Shown in pieces: positions 1-7,718 of a DNA stretch of 40,930 nucleotides; position 1 is the first letter of the stretch; each line of letters begins with the position of its first letter. Position numbers and translations under genes: made by a program. This DNA is from Acidobacteriota bacterium (GTDB lineage Bacteria > Acidobacteriota > Terriglobia > Versatilivoradales > Versatilivoraceae). The stretch is from contig JAJDUG010000015.1 of NCBI GenBank assembly GCA_022826755.1, positions 1 to 40,930 of the forward strand, read 5' to 3'. Under the pieces are notes generated by a model. The model worked only from the letters and a program-made list of their open reading frames with translations, had not been told where the DNA came from and did not search any database.

Positions 1-198
1 CATTGCCATCCTCCTTTCCGTTGGAATGAGGATGACCCAAACGTGATTGAGTTGAAATCGAAAACGATGACAAACAACTATAACTTCATGTCTCACTGAT
101 ACTTACACGATTAGCTCAAACCGTTAACGGGACAGTACTGATCCACAATCCGAAATTCACGATTCTGGAATCATCTGGGTCGCGTCGACTCGAGAACT
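1..198. other. non-coding left edge
   Basis: No convincing gene is seen. The stretch is clearly richer in A+T than the genes to its right and lies downstream of the minus-strand PSD1 gene that ends at 199. A long antisense frame runs through it but has no protein-like composition. No clear hairpin followed by a T-run was found, so the terminator of the PSD1 gene is not identified. Confidence 0.5.
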
Positions 199-2766
199 CT
201 AGTCCAAGTAGATAAACTCGTTCAAATTCAGCGCCACCAGGCAGAACAACTCCAGGGCCTTGTCGGGGTCCGTTCGGTGGTTTTGCCGCAGCGACTCCAT
301 CAGCTCCAGCCCTCGGTCCACCTCTGTCCCCGTCGGAGGTCGCTGCAGCACCCGGTTGAGGGCCAGGCGAACCTGGCCGGCCGGACCGCTCCCACCCCCG
401 TCCCTGACGAACTCCGCCAGCACCCGGGCCTGCCGGTTCATGAACTCGCCGTTGAGGGTGTGCAGGGCCTGGGTGGGCTGCGTGGTGGAGAAGCGCACCG
501 GGCAGGTGGCGTCGGGGTCGGCGCCGTCGAAGGCCGCGATGAGCGGCACGACCAGGGAACGCTTGGTGTGGATGTAGATGCTCCTGCGGGTCCGGTCCTT
601 GGGCGAGGAATCCCCCCAGTTCTGACCCGGCACCGATTGACCGGCCAGAACCTCCTCGGGAATGATCGGATAGATGCTGGGACCGGTCATGGTCAGGTTG
701 AGGCTGCCGTTGACCGCCAGCACCGAGTCTCGAATCTCTTCGGCCGCCAGCCGCCGCATGTCGAACCGCCACAGCAGGCGGTTCCCGGGATCGCGGGCCA
801 GCCCCTCCTCCCTCGGCCCCGAAGACATCCGATAGCTGTTGGACAACAGGATCATCCGGTGGATGGGCTTCAGGCGCCAGCCACGCTCCACCCATTCCAC
901 CGCCAGCCAGTCCAGCAGTCCGGGGTGGGTGGGGGCGGCCCCCCGAAAGCCGAAGTCGTTGGGCGTCCGCACCAGGCCCTGACCGAAATGGTATTGCCAG
1001 ACCCGGTTGACCATGACCCGCGCCGTGAGGGGGTTGCCGGGACTGGCGATCCAGCGGGCCAGCGCCAGGCGCCGCCCCGAGGTCTTCCCGTTGTCGGGAG
1101 CCGGGTCGAGCCGAGGTTGGGGAGGCGAAAGGACCGAGGGGAAGCCCGGCTCGACCCGTTCTCCCCTGGCCCGATGGCTGCCACGGCCCAGCACGAAGGT
1201 TTCCCGGGGCTCGGGACCCACCTCGGTCACGCAGAGGGCCTGCAGATTCCGGCTGGCCGCGGCCTCTTTCATCCACTCCAGGCGTTTGCCGTATTCGGCG
1301 TAGTTCTCAAGCTGAGCATCGCTCACCAGCTCCGGCACCCGGCTGGCCAGAATCCCGGCCCGGTTCTCTTGCCGGCGGAAGGCCGCCTTCTCTTCCGCCG
1401 ACAGGTCCTCGGCCACCAGCTTCTCGATCTTTTCCAGCTCGCGCAGCACCGGGGCTGACTGCACCCGGTAGCGCCGATCTTTCCAGCCTGCTTCCAGTCG
1501 CCTTCGAGACTCCCGCGGCGGCCCGATGTCGCAAAGCGAGGCCTCGGCCACGGTCTCGGGCTTGCGCACCCCGTAGCGCTTCATGCCGTGGAAGAAGGCC
1601 AGAAAGCGATAGTAGTCCCGCTGGGGAAGCGGATCCAGCTTGTGATCGTGGCAGCGGGCGCAGTTGAGCGTCAGTCCCAGGAACACCTGGCTGGTGGTGG
1701 CGACCACATCGTCCAGGTCCTCGTAGAGTTCCTGCACCGGGTCGACCGGTTCGTCCTGCCAGAGGCCCAGACGGTAGAAGCCGGTGGCGATGATGTTCTC
1801 GGGGGCCGCCGGCTCCAGCTCATCGCCCGCCAACTGCTCCAGGATGAAACGGTCGTAGGGCTTGTCCTGGCTGAAGGCACGGATAACGTAGTCGCGGTAG
1901 CGCCACACCTGCGGCTTGGGTCCGTCCCGCTCGTAGCTGTTGGACTCGGCGTAGCGGACCAGGTCCAGCCAGTGCCTGGCCCAGCGCTCCCCGTACCGCG
2001 GCGATGCCAGCAGCCGGTCCACCACCCGGGCGTAGGCGCCGGGGGCGGAATCGGCCAGGAAGGCCTCCACCTCGGCCGGAGCGGGCGGGAGGCCGGTCAG
2101 GTCGTAATAGGCCCGGCGCAGCAGCACCCGCTTGCCGGCCGGCGGAGAGGGTTCCAGCCCGGCGGCTTCCAGCCTGGCCAGCACGAAGGCGTCGATGGGG
2201 GTCCGGACCCAGTCCTCCCGCTCGACCCCGGGGAGCTCGGGCCGCCGGGGCGGCCGGAAGGACCAGAAATTCCGGCCCTCCTCCACTCGGGGCGATCCCC
2301 CGTTCTCCTCGCCCCCGGGCGGTCCGGGACTCTCTTCCTGTCCGGCAGGCTCCGGCTGCCGCGGCTGCTCTTTCGGCCAGGGCGCTCCCTGCTCCACCCA
2401 CCGCGTCAGCACGGCCACCTGCTCCGGCGGCAGCGGCCCTCCGGGCGGCATCTTGGGGCCGGCGTAGCTGACGGCCCGGATCAGGAGGCTGGAGGCCGGA
2501 TCCTCCGGATCGACCGCCGGTCCCCGACGGCCTCCCTGCAGCATTGCTTCCCGACTGTTCAGGCGCAGATCGGCCTGGACGGTAGGCTGACCGCCGTGGC
2601 AGCCGAAGCATCGGGTCTCCAGGATGGGCCGGACCTGTTGCCGGAAGAAAGCCGCCCGATCATCCTCGGCCTGTTGCGCTCCAACCGAATGGGACCCGGC
2701 CGGGGACAGCAGCGCCAGCACTCCCAGGGTCCAGCAAGGCAGCCAAGGCAGCACGGCGGATCTCAT
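199..2766 (-). CDS. PSD1 / planctomycete cytochrome C domain protein (DUF1549-DUF1553)
   Basis: An 855-residue exported protein. Residues 1-30 form a signal peptide (hydrophobic run LGVLALLSPAG). A haem-type CFGCH motif lies at residues 53-57 in a PSCyt1 domain whose end carries the typical MPPGG motif. A DUF1549 region follows from about residue 185 (RTPIDAFVLARLE, DLTGLPP, RYGERWARHWLDLVRYAE). It includes a second CxxCH (CARCH) in the usual LNCARCHDHKLDP setting. DUF1553 fills the C-terminal third (NPLTARVMVNRVWQYHFGQGLV). The family is abundant in Planctomycetes, Verrucomicrobia and Acidobacteria, where it usually sits next to a DUF1501 sulfatase-like gene. No such partner lies inside this window; the downstream side is non-coding up to the window edge. 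The true function is unknown; a periplasmic redox or polysaccharide-related role is inferred only. The start is the ATG before the signal peptide; no strong ribosome site precedes it. Confidence 0.9.
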   Translation of the reverse strand: MRSAVLPWLPCWTLGVLALLSPAGSHSVGAQQAEDDRAAFFRQQVRPILETRCFGCHGGQPTVQADLRLNSREAMLQGGRRGPAVDPEDPASSLLIRAVSYAGPKMPPGGPLPPEQVAVLTRWVEQGAPWPKEQPRQPEPAGQEESPGPPGGEENGGSPRVEEGRNFWSFRPPRRPELPGVEREDWVRTPIDAFVLARLEAAGLEPSPPAGKRVLLRRAYYDLTGLPPAPAEVEAFLADSAPGAYARVVDRLLASPRYGERWARHWLDLVRYAESNSYERDGPKPQVWRYRDYVIRAFSQDKPYDRFILEQLAGDELEPAAPENIIATGFYRLGLWQDEPVDPVQELYEDLDDVVATTSQVFLGLTLNCARCHDHKLDPLPQRDYYRFLAFFHGMKRYGVRKPETVAEASLCDIGPPRESRRRLEAGWKDRRYRVQSAPVLRELEKIEKLVAEDLSAEEKAAFRRQENRAGILASRVPELVSDAQLENYAEYGKRLEWMKEAAASRNLQALCVTEVGPEPRETFVLGRGSHRARGERVEPGFPSVLSPPQPRLDPAPDNGKTSGRRLALARWIASPGNPLTARVMVNRVWQYHFGQGLVRTPNDFGFRGAAPTHPGLLDWLAVEWVERGWRLKPIHRMILLSNSYRMSSGPREEGLARDPGNRLLWRFDMRRLAAEEIRDSVLAVNGSLNLTMTGPSIYPIIPEEVLAGQSVPGQNWGDSSPKDRTRRSIYIHTKRSLVVPLIAAFDGADPDATCPVRFSTTQPTQALHTLNGEFMNRQARVLAEFVRDGGGSGPAGQVRLALNRVLQRPPTGTEVDRGLELMESLRQNHRTDPDKALELFCLVALNLNEFIYLD

Positions 2767-2895
2767 GGCATTCAGGCTGTTTCTTCAGTGGGAATTCTGG
2801 GATAGGATACACCTCTCGACCGAAAAAGAAAACCACGGGCGGAGGGAGCCGGGCCGGGCGGCCCGGTCCCGCGATCTGCCCCCGCAGGAGCAGCC

Positions 2896-4131
2896 ATGGC
2901 CACCCGACGGGCCCCCATTCACAGCAGGCGGCAGGTCTTGGCGGGCGGGGCTTTGAGTCTGCTGGCCATGGGCCGGGCTTCTCCCTCCAGCGCCGGTCCC
3001 CGGCCCGCATCCCCCTCCGGCGTCTCCCCCGTCCTCCAACCCGGAAAAGCGGCCGAGGCGGGAATGTCGGCGGCCCGCCTCGGGAAGATATCGGCCCGGC
3101 TGAAGGCAGAGACCTCCCGGGGCGGGGTGGGCTCGGCCTCCATCCTGGTGGCCCGCCACTCCAGGGTGGTTCTCCACCAGGGATTCGGAAGGCTGAACCG
3201 GAGTCCCGGGGCGCCCGCCACCCGGCCGGACACCATCTACATCGTAGCCTCCATCAGCAAGCCGGTGAGCGTCTGCGGGCTGATGCTGCTGGTGGACGAG
3301 GGCCGGGTAGCGCTTACCGACCGGGTGCAGCGCCACCTGCCCGAGTTTCAAGGCAGGCTCAAGGAGAGGGTCCTGGTCAGCCACCTGCTCTCCCACACCT
3401 CCGGCCTGCCCGACATGGTGCCGGAAAACACCGAACTGCGGCGGTCCCATGCGCCGCTGAGCCGATTCGTGGCGGCGGCCCTGCACACTCCGCTGCTGTT
3501 CGAACCCGGCGCCCGCTTCTCCTACCAGAGCATGGGCACGCTGCTGGCCGCCGAGATCGCCGAGCGGGTCTCGGGCATGCGCCTGAGAGACCTGCTGCGG
3601 TCCAGGATCTTCCAGCCGCTGGGCATGCAGCGCACCATGCTGGGCCTGGAGGGCCGGAAGATCGAAGAGACTGCCATCTTCCAGGAAGACCGGGATACCG
3701 AGGATTCCAGGCGCTGGGGACCCAACTCCCCCTACTGGCGGGCCATGGGGCACCCCTGGGGCGGCCTCCACGCCACCACCGGCGACCTGGCGGCCCTGTT
3801 GCAGACCTTTCTGAACGGCGGCCGCTACGGAGAGGCGCGGGTCTTCTCGCCGGCCGCCGCGGCGGCCATGACCCGGGACCAGAACGGCGAGCTGGGGGCT
3901 CCCTGGGGATACGGATGGGCCCTGCGGGACTCTCCGGTGTGGAACTACTTCGGAGACCTGGGAACCGCCGGCACCTTCGGGCACGTGGGCATCACCGGCA
4001 CGGTGGCCTGGGCCGACCCCGGGCGCCAACTGATCTGCGTCCTGCTGAGCACCCGCACGGCCGCCCACGAGAACGGCTTCCTGCTCAAGAGCGTCTCCAA
4101 CATGGTGCATGCGGCGGTGGTTGGGAGGTGA
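2896..4131 (+). CDS. serine hydrolase, class C beta-lactamase/esterase-like family
   Basis: A 411-residue exported serine hydrolase. The N-terminus (SRRQVLAGGALSLLAMG) resembles a twin-arginine or Sec signal. The nucleophile motif S-x-x-K is seen as SISK at residues 119-122, in the setting YIVASISKPV. The second motif is Tyr-Gln-Ser (RFSYQSMG, near residue 210), and the third is HVGITGT near residue 360, replacing the KTG of true beta-lactamases. This combination is usual for the broad Beta-lactamase (PF00144) family, which includes esterases and D-amino peptidases; antibiotic resistance should not be inferred. The ribosome site AGGAG at 2886-2890 fixes the start. The gene is divergent from the PSD1 gene, with 129 bp between starts. 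It is followed directly by an inverted-repeat cluster. Confidence 0.9.
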   Translation: MATRRAPIHSRRQVLAGGALSLLAMGRASPSSAGPRPASPSGVSPVLQPGKAAEAGMSAARLGKISARLKAETSRGGVGSASILVARHSRVVLHQGFGRLNRSPGAPATRPDTIYIVASISKPVSVCGLMLLVDEGRVALTDRVQRHLPEFQGRLKERVLVSHLLSHTSGLPDMVPENTELRRSHAPLSRFVAAALHTPLLFEPGARFSYQSMGTLLAAEIAERVSGMRLRDLLRSRIFQPLGMQRTMLGLEGRKIEETAIFQEDRDTEDSRRWGPNSPYWRAMGHPWGGLHATTGDLAALLQTFLNGGRYGEARVFSPAAAAAMTRDQNGELGAPWGYGWALRDSPVWNYFGDLGTAGTFGHVGITGTVAWADPGRQLICVLLSTRTAAHENGFLLKSVSNMVHAAVVGR

Positions 4132-4157
4132 GGCGGCAGGTTGGAAGGTCGAGTAAT

Positions 4158-4514
4158 AAAAGAGTTATCCACGAAGACACACGAAGGACGACGAAGGCAC
4201 ACGAAGGGGTCGGAGTAGACTCGGGAGGGATCCGCCCATAGGGGACGTTGTTGAATTACTGGAATAATTAGTTAAGAGCGCATAGGAGAAGTTGTTGAAT
4301 CAATGCGATTCAGGAACAGCCGATCCAAGTTATTCCAGTAATTCAACAACGTCCCCGGCACTGCACACGAACCAGTGCCCTCAAAGGGGCGCGCCTCTGC
4401 GCTGCAGAAGTCGATGGATTACAAAGGACCGCTGTAGCCCGTGGAGGCATCCACGTCGTCTTTCTTCGTGGCCCTTCGTCGTTCTTGGTGTAACTTCGTG
4501 GATATCTTTTTTCT
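4158..4514. repeat. nested inverted-repeat cluster (outer arms)
   Basis: The 4132-4541 intergenic stretch holds no gene. The outer arms are an imperfect ~50-bp repeat built on ATCCACGAAGACACACGAAG, at about 4158-4208 (forward) and 4456-4514 (reverse complement). A third forward copy lies at 11605-11657, after hyuB. The two arms here bracket an independent 116-bp palindromic element (4241-4356). A short hairpin, GTGGA-GGCA-TCCAC, lies at about 4441-4455. The repeats are intergenic and carry no transposase, so they look like non-autonomous dispersed elements. Confidence 0.7.
4241..4356. repeat. 116-bp element with perfect 27-bp terminal inverted repeats
   Basis: The left arm at 4241-4267 (beginning GGGGACGTTGTTGAATTACT) is exactly the reverse complement of the right arm at 4330-4356, over 27 bp. 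The ~60-bp interior is A+T-richer and carries a partial copy of the arm (GTTGTTGAAT near 4291). A shorter relative with the same arms lies at 12425-12504. The structure fits a MITE- or REP-like palindromic element moved by a transposase encoded elsewhere. It is not a typical intrinsic terminator, since no T-run follows. Confidence 0.8.
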
Positions 4515-4541
4515 TTTCTGTATCCCGGCGGAGGCTTTGGG

Positions 4542-5780
4542 ATGAACGCAATGGACCGGAGGAGATTTCTCAGGCTGGCGGGGACGGCCGTGGCGGCCGC
4601 GGCGGCGCCCTGGCCGCTGTCCGCCGCGGCCTCGGGACCCTGCAAGATCGCCGCCCTGGCCACCACCTACCACGTCCGCTCCCACGCCGACAACTTCATC
4701 ACCCGCTTCCTGGAAGGCTACTGGATCAACGACCGCTATTACCCCCCTCCCTGCCGGGTGGCCTCCCTCTACGTGGAGCAGCAGCACCCCGCCGACATCA
4801 GCGACCGCCTGGCCCGAAGCTGGGGGGTGGCCCGCTACCCCACCATCCGGGAGGCGCTTACTCTGGGCGGCGACACCCTGGCGGTGGACGGCGTCCTGCT
4901 CATCGCCGAGCACGGCGACTACCCCATCAACGTCAGGAACCAGAAGCTCTACCCCCGCTACCGCTATATGGAGGAGATCGTGAAGGTCTTCCGCCAATCG
5001 GGCCGCGGGGTGCCGGTCTTCAACGACAAGCAGCTCTCCTACGACTGGGACCAGTCCAGGCAGATGGTCGACTGGTCCAGGGAGCTGGAATTCCCGTTCA
5101 TGGCGGGCTCCTCGGTATCGGTGACCTTCCGCCGGCCCGAGCTGGACTTTCCGCTGGAGACCCCCCTGGAGGAGGCCATGGCGGTGGGCGGGGGCTGGGT
5201 GGCCGACGGCGGACTGTTCCACCTGCTGGAAACCCTGCAGTGCTTCGCCGAGCGCCGCAAGGGCGGCGAGACCGGAGTGAAGGCGGTGCAGTTGCTGGCC
5301 GACGACGCCGTGTGGAAGGCGGCAGCCGAAGGACGGTTCACCCGCGGCCTCATGGAGACGGCCCTCTCTCGCGGAGCCAAGGTGACGCCGGGGCCGGTGG
5401 AGGAGAAGGCCCGGCAGCCGGTAGCCTGCCTGGTGGAGTACAGCGACGGATTTCGCGGTAGCGCCCTGGCGCTGGGCGGCAAGGCGGCGGAGTACCTGGC
5501 CGCGGTCCGGATCCAGGGAGAACCGGCGCCCCGATCCACCCTCTGCTACATCCCCATCGAGAACTCCAACAACTTCAGCCCGCTGGTGGATTCCATCGGG
5601 CGCATGTTCACCCGGGGCACCCTGGACTACCCGGTGGAGCGAACTCTGCTGACCAGCGGGGCCCTCTCCTTTCTGATGGAGTCCTGGCACCGCGGCCAGG
5701 TTCGCATCGAGACGCCCATGCTGAACATCTCCTACCGGGCGCCCGAAGCCTCCTACCATGCCCGCGGCAGGGGGTCCTGA
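4542..5780 (+). CDS. Tat-exported protein of unknown function
   Basis: A 412-residue protein starting with a clear twin-arginine signal (MDRRRFLRLAGTAVAAAAAPW), so it is probably exported folded. The mature part begins KIAALATTYHVRSHADNFITRF and contains a YIPIENSNNFSPLVDSIGRM stretch in the C-terminal half. The fold resembles oxidoreductase-type alpha/beta proteins (the KIAALATTYH opening is like a Gfo/Idh N-terminus), but I see no clear nucleotide-binding glycine motif, so no function is assigned. GGAGG at 4530-4534, 7 nt before the ATG, supports the start; a second Met follows 3 codons later. The stop is one base before the next gene's ATG, so the two are surely cotranscribed and may act on the same substrate. 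Confidence 0.85.
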   Translation: MNAMDRRRFLRLAGTAVAAAAAPWPLSAAASGPCKIAALATTYHVRSHADNFITRFLEGYWINDRYYPPPCRVASLYVEQQHPADISDRLARSWGVARYPTIREALTLGGDTLAVDGVLLIAEHGDYPINVRNQKLYPRYRYMEEIVKVFRQSGRGVPVFNDKQLSYDWDQSRQMVDWSRELEFPFMAGSSVSVTFRRPELDFPLETPLEEAMAVGGGWVADGGLFHLLETLQCFAERRKGGETGVKAVQLLADDAVWKAAAEGRFTRGLMETALSRGAKVTPGPVEEKARQPVACLVEYSDGFRGSALALGGKAAEYLAAVRIQGEPAPRSTLCYIPIENSNNFSPLVDSIGRMFTRGTLDYPVERTLLTSGALSFLMESWHRGQVRIETPMLNISYRAPEASYHARGRGS

Positions 5781-5781
5781 G

Positions 5782-6720
5782 ATGCGAGCCCCGGGGATCT
5801 ACGCCAACCACACCCGCCTGTTCGACCTGGTGGGACGCCGCACTCCCATCGTGAAGGTGGCCAGCGGCTTCGGGCGCCTGAACGGGCCGCTCTTCAGCCG
5901 CATCGGCTATCTGCTGTTCAGCGATTCCCGCGGCGGCAGGATCTGCCAGTGGACCCTCCCCCACTGGGAAGAGGAGCCCCTGGGAGGCCGGCTCACCACC
6001 TACCAGGTCTGCTCCGGCGAGCCCCAGGGGATCACCTTCGACCATCAGGGCAGGCTGCTGATGTGCGAAAGGAACCCCGGCAGGGTGGTTCGCCGGGAAA
6101 AGGACGGAAGCGCCACCGTGCTGGCCGAAACCTACGGCGGCCGTCCTCTGGGCGCACCCGACGACCTGGTCTACAACATCGACGGCAGCATCTTCTTCAG
6201 CGCCGCCCCCGCGCCCGAGAGCTTCCGGGTCCGGCCCCCGGGCGAACGGCAGGACGTCACCTCCATGCCCCGGCCGGCCGTCTACCGCATCCCCCGCTCC
6301 CAGATCCCCGGCCCCATCCGGCTGGAACGGGCCTCCAACGAATGCAGCCTGCCTACCGGCGTGGCCCTGGGCCCCGGGCAGAACCGGCTCTACCTGGCCG
6401 ATGCCCGCCAGCGGAACATCCGAGCCCACCCCATTGGGGACGACGGCACCCTGGACCCGGGCCGGGTCTTCGCCGAGTTCCCCTCGGACGATCTCGGAAT
6501 CCCGGGCGGCCTCAAGACCGACGAGCAGGGCCACCTCTACGCCTGCGGTCCGGGCGGCCTGTGGGTCTTCTCCCCCGAGGGCGCCCACCTGGGCACCATC
6601 GTCACCCCCGAGCCCCCCACCAACTGCGGTTGGGGCCGAGGTTTCCGGGGGCTCTACCTCACCACCGGGACGTCGCTCTATTTCGTGGGAACCAGGGTAG
6701 CGGGGACCCGCACCTATTAG
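5782..6720 (+). CDS. SMP-30/gluconolactonase/LRE-like beta-propeller protein
   Basis: A 312-residue beta-propeller protein of the SMP-30/gluconolactonase family. Family-like stretches are YLLFSDSRGGRICQW, GITFDHQGRLLMCERNPGRVVR, APDDLVYNIDGSIFFS, LPTGVALGPGQNRLYLADA and LGIPGGLKTDEQGHLYACGPGGLWVF. They give the repeated D-G-x-L/I propeller blades and likely metal-binding Glu/Asn/Asp residues. Lactone hydrolysis of a sugar acid is the family role; the substrate here is not known. A frame-equivalent ATG at 5758 would overlap the upstream gene. I prefer 5782 because a G-rich ribosome site (AGGGGG, about 5769-5774) lies 7-8 nt before it. No signal peptide is seen, unlike the upstream Tat partner. 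Confidence 0.88.
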   Translation: MRAPGIYANHTRLFDLVGRRTPIVKVASGFGRLNGPLFSRIGYLLFSDSRGGRICQWTLPHWEEEPLGGRLTTYQVCSGEPQGITFDHQGRLLMCERNPGRVVRREKDGSATVLAETYGGRPLGAPDDLVYNIDGSIFFSAAPAPESFRVRPPGERQDVTSMPRPAVYRIPRSQIPGPIRLERASNECSLPTGVALGPGQNRLYLADARQRNIRAHPIGDDGTLDPGRVFAEFPSDDLGIPGGLKTDEQGHLYACGPGGLWVFSPEGAHLGTIVTPEPPTNCGWGRGFRGLYLTTGTSLYFVGTRVAGTRTY

Positions 6721-6742
6721 GTTGCGGCTCGAGTTGCGGCGA

Positions 6743-7564
6743 TCACTTCCAGTAGAGGCGGGAGGCGTTTCCACCCATGACGGCCCAGACCTCTTCTCCG
6801 GAAAGAAAGGGCGCGATGCGCTCCAGCCACTTCAAGGCCCTGAGGTAGCCGGACTTCAGCAGCACGTGGGGAAAATCGCTGCCCCAGATCAGCCGGCCGG
6901 GACCGAACTGATCGTAGAGAACCCGCAGCAGCTCGGCGCAGTCCCGGTGGGGATAGGGCTGGCGCGAGCAGTAGTAGGCCCCCGAAACCTTCACCCGGAC
7001 GTTGGGGAGATCGGCCAGTTGGAGCAGCGGCCGATAGACTGCCGTCCCGGGGTCTGCCCCCACCGGGGGATGGGCCATGTGGTCGATGACAACGCGCACG
7101 TGGGGAAAACGCCGGGCCAGCGCCGCGGCCGCAGGCAGGTGGGAGAATCCCGTGAGCAGGCTCACCACCACCCCCAGCCTTCCGGCCGCCTTCCACAGTC
7201 CGAAGGTGGAGGGATGCCCGAAGACCTCGCCCTCCCCGGGCACCTCGGGGCGCAGCCTCAATCCCTTGCATCCCCTCTCGCCGGCCCAGTACTCCAGCCG
7301 TTCGGCCGCGTCCGGCTTGCGGGGATCCACCACGCAGACCGCCTTGTAGCGGTCGGGCTCGCCCGCGGCGGCGTCGGCCACGTAGCTGTTGTCCTCCCCC
7401 GGATAGAGCGGCTGCACCAGGACCGCGCGGTTCACCCCGTACTCATCCATGTACTGGGTGAACAGCTCCAGGGGAACGTCGCACTGGGGGCTGACGGCGG
7501 TGGCCCCCGGGTCGGGATAGTCGGGAGCCGGCCTCCATACATGCAGGTGAGCATCGACGATCAT
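6743..7564 (-). CDS. TIM-barrel amidohydrolase (PF04909 type)
   Basis: A 273-residue metal-dependent hydrolase of the amidohydrolase_2 family, which also includes 2-pyrone-4,6-dicarboxylate lactonase and L-fuconolactonase-like enzymes. It opens MIVDAHLHVW, giving the HxH-type metal site, and later shows VVIDHMAHPP (active-site His) and LIWGSDFPH (catalytic Asp) near the end. An upstream in-frame Met exists, but GGAGG lies 6 nt before the ATG at 7564, which decides the start. The gene converges with the SMP-30 gene (22 bp gap) and diverges from hyuA. Together with the neighbours, lactone or cyclic-amide hydrolysis is plausible; the substrate is an inference. Confidence 0.88.
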   Translation of the reverse strand: MIVDAHLHVWRPAPDYPDPGATAVSPQCDVPLELFTQYMDEYGVNRAVLVQPLYPGEDNSYVADAAAGEPDRYKAVCVVDPRKPDAAERLEYWAGERGCKGLRLRPEVPGEGEVFGHPSTFGLWKAAGRLGVVVSLLTGFSHLPAAAALARRFPHVRVVIDHMAHPPVGADPGTAVYRPLLQLADLPNVRVKVSGAYYCSRQPYPHRDCAELLRVLYDQFGPGRLIWGSDFPHVLLKSGYLRALKWLERIAPFLSGEEVWAVMGGNASRLYWK

Positions 7565-7643
7565 GGCGGCCTCCGGTTGGAACCACTGAGTGGGGGAGAT
7601 TCTATGAGACATCGGTGAATGAGGCAAGAGGGTTAATGAACGG

Positions 7644-7672
7644 TTGACGCCTCTCTTGCCCCTTCCTTAAGA
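7644..7672 (+). promoter_or_regulatory. sigma-70-like promoter for hyuAB
   Basis: TTGACG (7644-7649), a 17-bp spacer, then TTAAGA (7667-7672). This sits 47 bp upstream of the hyuA ATG in the 154-bp divergent region. It predicts a leader of about 40 nt. Confidence 0.5.
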
Positions 7673-7718
7673 TGGGTGGCTTCGCCCTGGACGGAAACCT
7701 GCCGGGGCACCTGTTTCC

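Noticed and set aside
1-198. End of an insertion sequence at the left edge
   Set aside because: Base composition is suggestive, but no inverted repeat or transposase frame could be identified.
116-1276. 386-residue frame antisense to the PSD1 gene's 3' half, in another minus-strand frame
   Set aside because: Arg/Gly/Pro-rich shadow of the PSD1 gene; no domain, start or ribosome site.
2896-4131. Serine hydrolase as a true beta-lactamase resistance gene
   Set aside because: The KTG box is replaced by HxG-type sequence and the second motif is YxS; this fits the broad esterase/peptidase group.
4419-5759. Long minus-strand frame over the Tat protein gene
   Set aside because: High-G+C mirror frame; the plus-strand protein has a Tat signal, ribosome site and operon partner.
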